Assembly: GCA_030544215.1 (NCBI GenBank)
Contig: JARZZO010000001.1
Span: forward strand, 71,202,456 to 71,266,455
Source of the DNA: Zantedeschia hybrid cultivar
Lineage: Eukaryota; Streptophyta; Magnoliopsida; Alismatales; Araceae
Direction: 5' to 3'
Length of the DNA stretch: 64,000 nt
Shown here: one piece after another, positions 12,501 to 25,800 of the stretch
Layout: each line of letters starts with the position of its first letter
How positions within the stretch are numbered: the stretch's first letter is position 1
Notes under the pieces: model-generated
What the model was told of the DNA's origin: nothing
Database searches by the model: none
What the model saw: the letters and a program-made list of their open reading frames with translations, nothing else
Program-made: the position numbers and the translations under genes

Positions 12501-14700
12501 CTTCCGCGTGGGCTCCACGACGACGCGTCGCCAGGGGGATGGGGATGGAGTGGCCGTAGCGAATCAGGATCCGAGGACTAGAGTTTGGCCCGATATGCGC
12601 CGGCCAGCTGATACCCCGATTTAAAGAAGACCCATGCATGTCTTAAGCTTACGTACCATTAATCTGTAACGAGTAGTATCACGTTTCTTGCTGGTACGCC
12701 ATCTCTCTCAGTGCACATGATGCTTGTGCTCGTCACGGGCGTCGGTTTCGTGGATCAAACAGCTGGGTTCCAGTGTTCCACCGTGTATATGCCATGCCCA
12801 TCCCTGTGCAGTGCTGTGGCCCACTGAGAGCCTCGCGGTTGGCATCGAGTTATGTTTTATTTGGTATCTCTTAACTTTTTTAACTAACTTATAAGATGAC
12901 TAGAAGGATAATAAAATACTTGAAAATTAAGAGAGAAGCTCTTCTCAGTATACATTTAAATCGGAATTCAATAATACTCAGAGGGAGAGGAAGGTTAAAC
13001 AAAAAAAAAATTCTCATATGATCTCAAAAGTTGACAAAGTATGAATCTCCTCCTTCCCAAGTATTATTGAACTCCAGCCTAACGACATACCGAAAAGATC
13101 TCCTCTCAAACATTAATGTCATCTTTTATTAAAATTCTTACGTGCAATTTCCGAGATGCATAATAATGTCCTCTTTTATTAACTCGTGCAAGGACAATAC
13201 TTGTCAATTGAGTCAATCTTGCGGTAGTTTTCCGATGGAGTTCAGTTCTTCTAGGTATGGAGTTGGACTAAACTCCACTGGGATAAGAGAAAATGTAAAA
13301 AAAGTTAAAATTATATTTCAAAGTACTATTAAAGTTCGGTCTAACTCCATATTGAGAGGAACCAGAGTACTCTTTCTAATGCTACTTGCATGCTAGCTGC
13401 ACATGATGCCATACATCTGTACCATGCACCTACTGATCGAGGGAAGAGTTCTCACAGCTATGCTTAGCGTCTCCGACGCCAACATGAGCCAAAAATTTGC
13501 AAGTGCAGCTTGAGGACGCCTCCGGGAGACACCATTAGAGAGTAGGGGCTGTTCCACAGACACGGATTTGTTAGTTGTGTGGACTTGGAAAAAGAACAGC
13601 TGGTTGAAGTCAGAAGCACACAGCAAGAAGGAGATAAGAGTACAAAGAAAGAGTGGCAGCTAGCTATTATCGTGAGTGGCGTACGTTATACGATGGACAG
13701 GAGGGGATGCCAAACAGCGAAAGGATCATGTTCCGGTGGGGGGGAAAAAACGGACGAGCTAGTCGAGCGACAAAGGACACTTCCTACAGCCGGCAAAGCA
13801 AAATTTTGACAGCCACTCGTGGCAGTTTTGCTTTTACCAATAAAATATCTTCCATTACTTAGACGGTTACATAGCATAAAGATGAGGTTCGCTCGTCTGA
13901 AAAAGTTGGACCGACTCAGATCTCATACTTTGATACGAGTCCAGTTGACTCGTGCCGAATTTTTCTACATATTCAATCGAGTCGAACCAATTCGGACTCA
14001 CCCTGATATGGTACGAGTCACTCGAGTCAGCCTTCTCTCCCGTTTAGCGGATCCGGGGAAACATTTCAGCTGGCTAGGATTAATTGCTTTCCCCATATTC
14101 CCAAACTCATATATATATATATTGAAATGTTACACATAATCATTGTTAGAAGGTAAATTATAAACTTGCCATTCATGTATTTGAATTTATGCATATATCA
14201 TTAAGAATGAGAATGACATGTCATTATGTCCGAGGATCCACAAGCAGAAAATAGCTTTTTCATATCAATGATATTCTTAATAATATCAATCATGGACGAT
14301 TAGCTAGGTAGTGGGCGGATGCAAATTCAAATACAACAACGATGGATCCGCAATTTTTATGCAATAGTGATAATGATTTATATGCCAAAAAAAAACAAAA
14401 GTTACTAAAAATTGGGCTTGTGAGTTAGAAATCAAAATTAAAGCATATATAGGTGATGGGCGACTTAATTAATTTGAAGATCTAATCTCTTCTCCTAGAG
14501 ATAACTAACGAGACTGAAACCTATAGACATGCATGGTAGCTCTTCTTAATATTCGTCCCCCTTCCACCTCCACCTAAAACAAGGAAATTAAAAAGACTCT
14601 CAAACCATCTTCTGCGTGGTCCCAAGGACGGCTTCGAAGAAATTTCTGCAATAGGGGACTCCGTGTTCACTGCCCTCCGGATGCTGCTTATTTCTTTAAG
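9510..14700. other. intergenic DNA with MITE fragments and microsatellites
   Basis: No gene is supported. It holds AT-rich and (GA/TA) microsatellites at 10480-10660, further termini of the palindromic MITE family at about 11270, 12940-13110 and 13230-13365, and a (CT)n tract at 12361-12390. Open frames at 11731-12640 lack domains and overlap on both strands. Confidence 0.45.
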
Positions 14701-14705
14701 AAGAT

Positions 14706-14879
14706 AGATTCTCTACAAACAGGTTTGGATTGAACTCAATCAGTAAAGCAAGGGATAAGTTTCACAAAATTTGCTCATGTGGTACTTTTTTCATTCCTAA
14801 GGAAGAGCTTTTATAAACGATTCCTTCTTTTCCTCTCTGTACTGATTGAGTACAGTCAAAACTGGTACTAAGAGAAATC
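14706..14879. repeat. palindromic MITE, copy B
   Basis: A 174-bp element beginning GATTCTCTACAAAC and ending AGAGAAATC. Its subterminal inverted repeats read GGATTGAACTCAATCAGT on the left and the approximate complement on the right. It shares termini with copy A and part of its interior in inverted form. No coding capacity. Confidence 0.55.
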
Positions 14880-16571
14880 GCACTCTTATTTCAAAGGCCT
14901 ATATGAACTTGGAAATTAAAGAACAGCTAGCTAGTTGAAGGTGAAACATGCGCATAAGTACAAGAAGAAAAATATATAGAAGTAGACAAAACAGTGGTTA
15001 TTCCACTTAGTTTATTGTGGTGTATATTCTGCAAAGACTGGAGAACAGCAAGAAAAGCTAGGTAAGGAACGCCAAACGGCCGGCAAGAATGCTGTCCGCA
15101 GAGGCAGAAGGAGTCAACAAAGACTATAGCTTACATGCATGAAAGTCCCTTTTATGGTGTTGTGTGTGATAAGTAAGGAATGCCCAACATCAAGAAAGTG
15201 TTCTACTAGGGCAAGAGGAGTCAACAAAGATAGCAAAGGACATTTTTGGCATCTACTCTCGTAAAGTTATTTCTCACTCAAAATGAAGAGTGAGTGAGGC
15301 CACTTAAGATTATTCTTGGCATACATTCTCGGAAGTTTCTTTTCATTCCTCATTCTAAGAATGAAGAAGGCATACTTCTTTCCCTATTTTTAGAATGAGA
15401 AGGCCTTTAACAATGATTGTGGGAAGATTCTTTTCAAGGGGAATGCCTTTCTTTCAAATGCGAGAAGGAGGCTTCGGAGACATTCTCACTTTTTCCAAAA
15501 TAATCTCCTCCATTCTTGAAAGATTTTGTTAAAAGAGTTACCAAAGATATTTAAGTAGATTTGTTCCTCATTTTAAGAGAGAATGATTTTTTAAAAATGG
15601 ATTCTTAAATAAGGTCATGTTTGGTGCAGTTTTCAATTGGAAGAACCTTTTAGATGTTTTCCTAATTATTTTGAAAGAAAAAGATTGGGATTGGAAGCTA
15701 GTTACTTACTATATATTTTGGTCGTTTTTTGGCTTTCAAACAAAAACTCCAAATTGAAGCTTCCTAAATTGGAAAAAAAAAATCAAAGTTGTTGGCAGAT
15801 GTTTGACTTTTATAGCTACCTAAAATTAACTATAATCACTGCCGTCCGTTGTTTCTTATGTTGTAGAGTAAAAATAACTTCCAACTAAAAGCACATCAAA
15901 CATGCACTAGATCTGTTTGGTAACTTTTCTGAAAACCATTTTGAGAATAAAGGAGGTCATTTTAGATGGAATGAGAATATATTTGAAGCCTTATTTTCCT
16001 ATTGAGAAGACTTTTCATCAAAAAGTAGTTATAGAAATGATAGTCAAATGACATTTTTCATTCTAACAATGGACAATTGTTTTTGGCATTCATTTTTGAA
16101 AACTTGTTCAACTTGTTCTCACTTAAAATGAGGAATGAGTGCACTTAAATTTCTTTGCTAACCATTCTAAGAGAAACTTCCGAGAAAGAAAGAGTAATTC
16201 TATAGAGCATAAGATAGGCATTGTTTGGTAATGATTTTGGGATTTTAAATTTTGGAAGAATTTAAATTTTGAGAACAGCCACGTCATCATCTCTTCAATT
16301 CAGATTTTAAAAGAAATTATTTACTTTTAAGAATCTCATTTGGAAAGAGCTTGAGCACTCAAATTTGACGACAGATTAAAAGATACTTTTCTTGTCATAT
16401 TATTCTCTTTTAGGAATTTTAAGAAGATTAAAAAAAAAGGTATTACTTTTTAAAATTCTTAGATTTTCTTCTTATCTCTTTTTCAAAAGATTCACAAATA
16501 ATAAGAAAGAGGCCTTTTTTTCAACATGAAATAAAATCTTGACTCTTAGAGAATCGTCTACTTTTTTTTTG

Positions 16572-16645
<74 letters not shown>

Positions 16646-16761
16646 CACCGAATTTGAAGACTCCAAATTAGAAGCAGAATCGTTACTGAATAGAACATAA
16701 GTCTCGTTCTCATATTCAGAAGGCTTTCTATCAAAAAAGTATTACTTCCTTTGGAGCTAAC
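14880..16761. other. intergenic DNA with short interspersed repeats
   Basis: AT-rich DNA with recurrent TTTGGCAT-CATTCT phrases, near 15250, 15320, 16085 and again at 17770 beyond the solo LTR, which suggests diverged MITEs. No gene is present. A long (TA)n tract fills about 16575-16642. Confidence 0.4.
16575..16642. repeat. (TA)n microsatellite
   Basis: About 34 uninterrupted TA dinucleotides. The poly-Ile/Tyr open frames through it are artefacts. Confidence 0.95.
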
Positions 16762-16766
16762 ATTGC

Positions 16767-17652
16767 TGATGAGGCAGAATCCGATTCGGCCCATTAAAAC
16801 AAGCCCAAACCCCGCTCAGCCCAGCAGCAGTAGTGCAAGGCCCTCAGGGAGCCTTCGGCCCACCAGCGGCCCAACAGCCCTCGGCCCGTAAGCGGCACCG
16901 TCGCTCCCGGCCCAACAGGCTTCGGCCCGTCAGCGGCCCACCAGCCTACGGCTCGGGAACAGCGCGGCAGCCCAGGGCCCAACAGGCTTCGGCCCATCAG
17001 CGGCCCAACCCCCTTCGGCCCGATAGCCTAGTCCGGCCCACTCCGGTGGCGGATCAGGCACTATGGCGGTTTACCAGTAAGTCCGCATTTTAGTCCTATA
17101 TCGGCTACCACCGTTAACCATCCGCTATCATCTGCTATAAATACACTGCTATTTATTGCCAAAGGGATGCTCTCTTAAGCCTCCGAGACCCTTAAGGACT
17201 ACGGTCCAAAAAGCATTCTTTGCCTTCTGAATCGAATCTTCTTCAGGAGCTAACTTGACCGTCGGAGGGGGTTCCTTAGGGCTGAAGCCCGGGACTCCTG
17301 CTAACCGGTTTTCTTCTTCTTTCCCTCCTGCAGGAGCTCGGTTCGAATCATCGCCGACCTTCCCGAGTCGGTCTCGACCGCCGACCTCGGACTCCTCTCC
17401 CTGGTCTCGACGCCGTGCGCCGGCTGCCTCCGCGACTGAGGAGACTCGGCCTCGCGCCGCCCCTTCGACTGCCGAAGGAGCTTCGGCCCCGACTTCTTGG
17501 AGCGAGTCAGCGCTCGGACCTTCGGCTTCGCCTCTGCATCCTTCGCCTTCCGGATCCCCGTCGGGCCTCTGAACACCGATCCGACCCAGCTCCGGATCCA
17601 TCTCTTCGGATTCCGGCTTCGGAATCCGGTCGTGATAGCTTCGGCTACATCA
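16767..17652. mobile_element. solo LTR, 886 bp, target duplication ATTGC
   Basis: The element begins TGATGAGGCAG and ends GGCTACATCA, so the ends are TGATG...CATCA. It is flanked by identical 5-bp direct repeats ATTGC at 16762-16766 and 17653-17657. The first third carries repeated CGGCCCA-type phrases, followed by a TATA-like CTATAAATAC at about 17138. No gag-pol, primer site or second LTR adjoins it, so it is read as a solo LTR left by recombination. Long open frames inside it are GC-driven. Confidence 0.85.
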
Positions 17653-17657
17653 ATTGC

Positions 17658-20140
17658 AATAAAGACTTTCTTGCATAAATTAAAAATGATAACGGAATTA
17701 GCATTCTCCTTCTAACGATGAGGAATGAAAAATGCTCTTTTACTTTCTACACTAAAGAATGAGAAAGAATTTTTCAAGAATGGATGCCAAACATCATTTG
17801 CTTCAAGTAAGATGTCAAAACTTGATCGTGATGGTCGTCCTTCCGACACACTCACAAGGCTTTTGCAGAATCAACTCCCAGTCCCAGAGCAGATCATGTG
17901 CTTCTCCTTGCGGACGTTCCGGAATTCGGACTAGAAAAGGAATATGCTTTTGAAATGCTAGCCTTTAGAACACTGCGGCTTTATGATGAAGCCGATTAGC
18001 CGTCCATGTACGTTAGTTATATGGGAAATTTCAAAAAAAAAAATGTACGTTATATGGGAAAGGACAACGAAGTCCCCCCTCCTTCCTTCAGGCTAAAAGA
18101 AAGTTAAGGTGGAGACCAAAAGTGCATCTTCTTGCATTCGACAAAGTACGTCATATTCGGAGCAGTTTTTAATTGAAAGTATTTTTAAGTTTTTACACAG
18201 ATTCTGATGGTAATCTATTGACATTGAATTAAGTTTTACACATATTCTAATCTAGGCCGTATGAGCCAAAAGTTTTGAAGTAGAGTTTCTTTAACTAGGA
18301 TAAAAATGAGGTTCTCAAGATAAAATCGCTCCCACTGTGTTTTTCATGTAAGAGGTAAAAGGCAAAAATAACTTTCAACTAAGAATTATACTTGCTGCAG
18401 CAGTCGCTAAGAGCGCTACACTGGCTGCTAGGTTTTAAACAAAATAAAAATTCTTTAGGTAGGCTCTTTTATGTGCTTTTATGTGTATATAATCTGATCT
18501 CCGATTAAACAACTATCTGTAAAAATATGTAGCACATAATGGAATCCACCTAAAAATTTAAAAATTAAGAAAAACACTTTCAGCCACCGGCTGTTTCAGT
18601 GCAATAAATATAACTTTTCAACTAATGCTAAATTTCATAACACTAGTGACAGATAATTGGCCATTAGGACAAAATTGGAGTACAATCAACGTTTGAGAAA
18701 TAATAAGATCCCACATCCCCAGAGACCAGAGATTGCGATGACCTTGCAGAAGGTGATAGGCGACTGCCTGTGTGACAACAGTTCCCAGGCTAGGCTGTAA
18801 GTTCGAGAAAGGGAAGATCGACATGTGAGGTACATTCGGTGCTGTCACCGGCATTCGTACATATCAAAGAGGAATATAAACATTCACGCACACACGCACC
18901 CACACAATGAACAAACCGAAATCACCGAAATGGTTACGTCACTTACGTGGGCACTTTCAAATTTTTGATACACGTTGATTCAGTCTGTGCTATGCTAATG
19001 TTGATTCAAGAATTTACTTTACGTTATGTTACTTAGGGTCAATTTGGTAAAATACAATCGAATGAAAAAGATTTTCCACAGAAACACTGTTACGTGGACA
19101 ACTAAAACAAAATTCCTCATTTAGTACTTATGAAAATATTTTCAACTTGTTTCGAAAAAAGTAGCATTCAGTCTTCTCCCGTGGATGCCACGATCAAGAA
19201 AAGAGTAAGTCAATGAATTAAACTTTCAACTGACTAAAATTTTAAAGATTACCAAATAAATGATTGAGATAAATTTTTCAGAAAAATTAAAAAAAAATTC
19301 ATGTGACCCATTTTAAGTGAAAACAAATGGACCCTCAATGTGCTATATTATGTAGTGGACCACTTACGAGCCATTTGGATTTATGAAAAACAGTGAAATC
19401 CTCGGATTCCGACATTACATGTTTCAAAGCCAGTGGAAACAAAACTACTCATTTTGGCTTACACTATTTTTTATGAACAAAAGCAGGAATTCTTTGTAGA
19501 ATCAATGGCTGATCTTGATTTTAGATTCAATGCAAAATGGCATCCATCCAAAAAAAAAATCTGGAGATCTCTAGTCTTTTCCTCAACCAAAAAAACGTCC
19601 CTTAGCCTAAGCCCGGTGCTTCCAAAGAGAGAAATGATGGAAGAAGATTTTAAATTCTCCAGTTCTCTCCATAGATGCAATACTTATTACCTGGAGAATA
19701 TAATAAACAACATTATACTTAATGCTACCTTGCATGTAGTGTAAGCACAAGCTGAAAAATCAAATAGTAACCAACACGCTACACCTGCAAACCAACAGAT
19801 ATTACGATTCCACAATCGGATGACTCTAATTATTTTATTTAAGTTACATACTTAAAATGGATGGACTCATAGCAGCTATACATTTTTACTTTCTAATAAT
19901 GTATCTCACAAAACATGTAGAATAACTGAAAACAATGAATGAATGGCACAGACATGAAATCCTGTCGTTTTTCCCGTAACGTCAAACCTCATGCTTTTAC
20001 CTATTTCTATGGAGCCGACTTGCCGACGCCAAAGACACCATGGGGATGTTTTATCACGTTCTAACACAACTATCTAATGAAGCCCGGTGGGTGAAGCACT
20101 TGAGCCACTTTGCTGAATCAGCAAGTCATTGCCAATGGTA
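17658..20140. other. intergenic DNA downstream of DXS3
   Basis: AT-rich DNA without a recognisable gene, RNA gene or delimitable element. Short MITE-like phrases occur near 17720-17810. Confidence 0.4.
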
Positions 20141-20149
20141 GCACGGAGG

Positions 20150-20340
20150 TTACAATCATCTCCATCAAATCTCCTTTTGCTAATCCTGCCTGCAATGTCA
20201 AATGTATCATGCGTAGCTGCAGACACCTCCTCAGCTCTTCCTACTTGGTCCTTATGGAGCGTATCCCAAGAGTTGGGAATCATGCTGCCCATCTCCTAGC
20301 CAGCCATGTTAAGGGTCTCTCCTTCAACCCTCATTGGGAC
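20150..20340 (+). pseudogene. RNase H-like remnant of a LINE-type retroelement
   Basis: The plus-strand frame includes IPRVGNHAAHLLASHVKG. This resembles the C-terminal part of the plant LINE-associated RNase H domain, where a (R/P)EGN-AAH-LA pattern is typical. No reverse transcriptase or other domain accompanies it. It lies just past the DXS3 stop codon, and the frame's continuation over 20537-20686 is only antisense to the DXS3 last exon. Assignment rests on a short match. Confidence 0.4.
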
Positions 20341-20536
20341 TGCATTGGGACTGAAGTGAATACCGACTCTGAATCAAGAATGAACTTAGCTTTGGATCGA
20401 ATGAAATCTGAGCTTCTAGTCCCTTCCAAAGAAATGAAAAGGTCTAGGGGTTTTACATCAGCAACCAGCTGGGAAGGAAGACAAGTTAATTTAGCCCCTC
20501 TCGTTCCACTTGGTCAGATCATGTTCCGGTGCACCA

Positions 20537-22747
20537 CTACCTCATTAACAGGAGGGCATCACGTGTTCGACCAAGAAGATTCAATATTGTGGCTGCAATG
20601 TGATGACCAGTTAAGCCTGCAATTTCAAGTTGTTCCTCTGGTGATGCATGTTCTATGTAATTGTCCGGCAATACAATCGGCCGCCACTGAAAGCATTTAA
20701 ATCACGCCAATGTCAGCAAAAAAAAAAATTGTACATCAATGTGTTACAAAATTAAAACTACTGCCTATAGAGCCAAATTCCCCTTCACCAATGCACAAAT
20801 GCAAGGGAAAAGAAACAATGACATAGGAATATGATGCCATTTTACAGTACTCACATAAGCGGAACAGAATTGACAGTTCATTTTGAATTTTATTTGGTAT
20901 GGACTTATCCATATGAATCATGAACAAATGTATCTGATGATTTTGCAAGTTCAGTCAAAATGACATGGCAGGACATACAAGTTCCATTAAGCAGAGCATG
21001 TCAGAAGTAACATTGTTTGATTATTGAAGGCACAAAAGTTATGAAGGAAAGACATACCTTGGTTCTTCCATCGAGTAACCCGTCAAGGGCCATGAACTGT
21101 GCAACATGGGAGCCAAATCCTCCAACTGTGCCTTCTTCCACAGTGATTAAAAATTTATGGTCATTGCATAGCTGACGGAGAAGTTCAATATCAAGCGGCT
21201 TGCAAAACCTAGCATCCGCAACAGTCACCTGAATCCCAAGATCAGCAAGGAGGGAGCATGCCTTCAGGCAATTCTGTACCATCACCCCATACCCAAGCAA
21301 AGCCACATCTTTTCCCTCCACGAGAATCCTCCCCTTCCCTATCTGACTTGCAAGGGAAAGGAAAATTACCATTAAGGAACTAGAGAAAGAAGTGTTTTTC
21401 ATTAAAGGGCAGATACATTTGTATTTCTCAGCATCCAAAGAAGTGTCTGTAGTAATGGAGTGCATACTCCATACTGGGTAGCTAACCAGAAAGAAAAGAA
21501 GTTGTGTGGATGAATTTTTAAGCAGAACTACTTGCGCGTTAGCATAAAACTTTCCTACTTTGCTAGGTATCTAGGGAAGATTTTATTAGGGAGTGCTGTA
21601 ATAATATGACTTTCATACCCCCTCGGACAAGGAAAGATTCTATTAACAGCAAATTTGTCAAAGCTGCCTGAACCCTCATTTTCCATCATTGCTCAGATTT
21701 GTCAGGAGAAGTTAATAAATCAGAGAAGATTGAAACAAAGATCCGTATAAGTAAATTAAAGCATTCCTTAGCATCTCCACAGGTGGTTTTTACTAGAGAA
21801 AATCAATCACGTGCAGATTTCTATTCTACAACCTTTCTCCAATCCTTTCTATGAAGCAAAATATGATTTCATTCCAAATGGATAGGAAAAGTTTCTCAGC
21901 TTACGTGAGCCTATCTTCTTGTGCCCTTCCACAAAACTGAACAAATAAGCCTATCTTGTTGTGCCCTTCCACAAAACTGAACAAGCAGCAGATTGTAATT
22001 CTCCCTGGCCTTTCAAAATCTTGAAGAATTCTTGTCTGCTTGCAAGAAGCTTGCTTCAAACATAAGCATATAAGCATGTCACCTTGATGAGTAAGAGTGG
22101 GGGTCTTAAAAGGCTACGGCCATGAAGTGGGTCTCCATCCAGTGGCATTCAGAATTATACAGGACTGGTAGTCACTAGCGGGGTTCCTAGCATGGCATAC
22201 AGCTGAATACACGTCTAGGCATGCTCTGTTCTTGCATTTTGTGGAGGTTGACCGGGTAGCCGAGGGGGTTGTCCCTCTTTCCCTCCCTACTGCAAACCCT
22301 TACAGAATAACACACCACAAACCTATTTATACAGAAGCTGACTAAAGTAAATACTCTTGCTTGCTTCTGTCCTTGTTCTATAATTTATTTACATTGTTGA
22401 TCTGTTCAAAAGCCCAGCCAAGAGAACTAACATCAGCTCACACATTAGGCATGTATGTAATAAAATCATTGTGAGATACCCGTTTGAGAAGTTTTCAGGC
22501 CCTATGCCTCGGAGTTAAACTAAAGCTGAAATATTGAGTTAACATCAACAAATCACATCTAGCCTTAGGTCCAGAAACAGCAGGGATCTCAAATCAATAA
22601 CCCCTTGTTTGCGGCAAGAATAGAGAACAAAGATCGAAGAATCACCTNNNNNNNNNNNNNNNNNNNNNNNNNNNNNNNNNNNNNNNNNNNNNNNNNNNNN
22701 NNNNNNNNNNNNNNNNNNNNNNNNNNNNNNNNNNNNNNNNNNNNNNN

Positions 22748-22821
<74 letters not shown>

Positions 22822-25800
22822 GGTTACGAATAAACCCTAGTTTAATGGCCAGTCCTCTATGAATGGATTAACTATGACTTCGTAGCCGACCTACCAATAG
22901 GACAGAATCATAAAAGTCAAATGGTTATCCCATCGATAGAGATGAACCAATAATCATAACTTTTGGTCACTCTACCGATAAGAGTGAATCATAAACAAAG
23001 TGGTCAATCCATTAATAGGAGAGAACTACTAAACTTTGGTCATTCAACCGATATGAATGAACCCTTTTTTTATTATTTTTTTTAAACAAGATTTTAGTCA
23101 TCCAACCGATATGGATGAACCCAATTATTAACATGTAGTAGTTATTTAAACTATCAAACATCATGCAGTGTGGTTTATTCTTAATAAAATGATCTAATAG
23201 ATTATATGGCCACTCTACCGATAAGAGAGAATCATATGATCATGTGGTCATTTTATTTAAAATGAACCATTTATCTTTTATTTATTTATTTTAATTCATG
23301 AAGCCTTGATTATCCCACAAATGAGGATAAACCAGATTTTATTTTTATTTTTAGAAAGCTTTCGGCCATCCAACCAATATGGATGAACCAATTTTTTATT
23401 ATATTTTAAGAAAGCATGTAAATTGAGTAACATAAGAACATATGTATTAACAAACATGAAATTTATGGCCATCCAACCAATATAGATGAATCATACTAGA
23501 CTAACATGCAATCAACATGAAAACATATAAACTAGTCAACATAGAACTTATGGCCATCCAACCAATATGGATGACCCCATTTTTTATTATTATGGAAACA
23601 TAACATATAAAAAAATAACACTTTGCCCCTCTTTCTTTCTTGGCACCCCCCACTGGTGCCACCTAGGCGCCGGTTGGGGGGGCAGGATAGGTGCGGGTGA
23701 GAGAGAGAGAGAGGGATAGAGATTAGAGAGAGGATAGGGATGGGAGGTGGACCCGGATAGAGATAGAGATGGAGGAGGAGAGAGTGGATAGAGATGGAGG
23801 AGGATGGGGAGCCGGCAGGCCCCACTGGGCAGGCCGATCGGCTCCTCCTTCTCCTCCCCTTTTTTTTGTGATTATCTCTGCTCTCTCTCTCTCTTTCTTT
23901 TTTTGTATTTATCCCCCCCCCTCTCCTTTATCTCTATCTCTTCTCTCTCTTTCCCTTAAAAGAGGACCGACAGGGAGGCCTAGGGCCGGCCAGACCTGCG
24001 GTTCCTCCCTCTCTATGCTGTGGTTTTGCCCTGCTGGCGGCTGCTCCCCTGTTGCTGTTGATCCTTGCTGCTGTTTGGAGGCTGCTCTGCTGCTGGTTTT
24101 GGAGACCTTCTGCTGCCTTGGAAGCTGGTAACTGCAGGCTTCTGCTGCATTGCTGTTCTTCTTGCAGATTGGTGCAGGTTTGCGTCATTGGAGGGTCCTC
24201 TTTGCAGCACTGGAGGGCCTTGTTGGTGCAGACTGGAGACTTGGTGTGGCTGTTCTTGCTGAACTTGCAGGTTTGGAGGCTGCATGTTTCTTTTTCTTCT
24301 TTTGTGCATGCATGTTGTAGGTGCAAGAACTAGGTTTGTAAACCCTAGCTTACTTCTTTTATTTTTATTTTTTACATTCATATGTGGGTTTTGAAACCCT
24401 GGTATTTTGCATGGTGCATGCACATATTCATACACCGAGGTTTATCATAGTGTAAAAAAAAATTGTGTTCAACAATGGACCTGCTGAGCATACTGCCAAA
24501 GATAATGCAGCACATGCACATTGCCCCCAAGAAGGTCCACTTCTGTTTATCTTCAGAGAAAATATCCAAAAGGGGAAGGAGGTCTGATTTCACTTTGCAT
24601 TTGCCGGAGAACACGGAGATGCCACTGGCACAACTGATTGACAGATTGGTGAAAAGATGGGGGAGAGAAGGGAGATTTCAGCACAACTGATTGCCAGATT
24701 GGTGAAAAGATGGGAGATTTCTTATTCTTCTGCAGGAACAGTGCACCATCCGATAAAGGTCATGCCATGGTAGGGATGGAAAAGATTATTTAATGGTGAG
24801 GAAGTAGATTTATCCTTAAAATAGAAAGTATATCCTTAACCTTATCCTTACATACTAACATTCTTATTCTTATCCTTAAAAATTATCAAAAATTATAGAA
24901 ATGTTAAATTTTTGTATAACATTATGATCCTAAACAAAATTCTTTTATGCCACCCCCAATGCCACCATAGCATGGTTGGCAATATCGGCCGATATGGGTA
25001 CGTATCGGTTTTTTTTTTTTTTTTTTTTTGTGGGGGGAGTTGTTTTCTATGTGTGGTGGTTTACCCCGATATCGTCAGTACTGGCCGATACTGGTATTGG
25101 GGAGGTACCCCGATACCACCGCTTGGTAGTAGCTGGTACCAGCCAATAACGGCCAATACCAATCTAGTACAACCAATATCGAGACTGGTACGTATCGGCA
25201 TTGGTACCGACCGAGACCGGTACCAAGAGTGACATCCTTGCACTATAAGCTAAATACATCTCAAAAGATTACATAAACAAATAGAAGTATAACTTTTTGT
25301 CATTATGTATGAACATATAATTATAGTATCGACAAGCATACAATTATTTCCACTCTCCGAATGTATCACCTAAATGAATGTATAACAATATTAGGGGTGT
25401 CAATGGATCAACGGGATGAAGGGCGGGCCCGGAGCAACGGTTAAGTTGCCTCATTTGTGACCTGGATGTCACGGGTTCGAACCAAGGAAACAGCCTCTCT
25501 GATTACCAGGGGTAAGTATGGGTACATCATCCCTTCCCCAGACCCCACAAATGGTGGGAGCCTCGTGCACTGGGTACGCCCTTTAAAGGATCAACAGGAT
25601 CCGAAAACCTGCCCCGAATCCGTGCAAGAAACCGGATTCAGATCACCGCCCTTGATCTGACAGTGGCTTTCGAGTCACACCAAAGTTTCCTTAGATGGGC
25701 AAGGATCGCCCAAAATACTCATCCGGATCAGGCTTTCTTTGCCCCAATCCCCCACTGCAGCGACACTAGGGTTTCCGCATTTTGCGTTTCCTTCCCCGAT

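Noticed and set aside
11731..12639. Candidate small genes between 11.7 and 12.6 kb
   Set aside because: Frames overlap on both strands, have no domain and include (CT)n-encoded Leu/Ser or Arg/Glu repeats.
16833..17715. Open frames of 70-150 residues
   Set aside because: They lie within an LTR bounded by a perfect 5-bp duplication and have no retroviral or host domain.
20074..20292. Minus-strand 72-residue frame downstream of DXS3
   Set aside because: It follows the DXS3 stop, has no family motif and is antisense to the RNase H-like remnant.
20340..20700. Plus-strand protein-coding continuation of the RNase H-like frame
   Set aside because: This part is antisense to the DXS3 last exon, whose minus-strand reading gives a strong family match.
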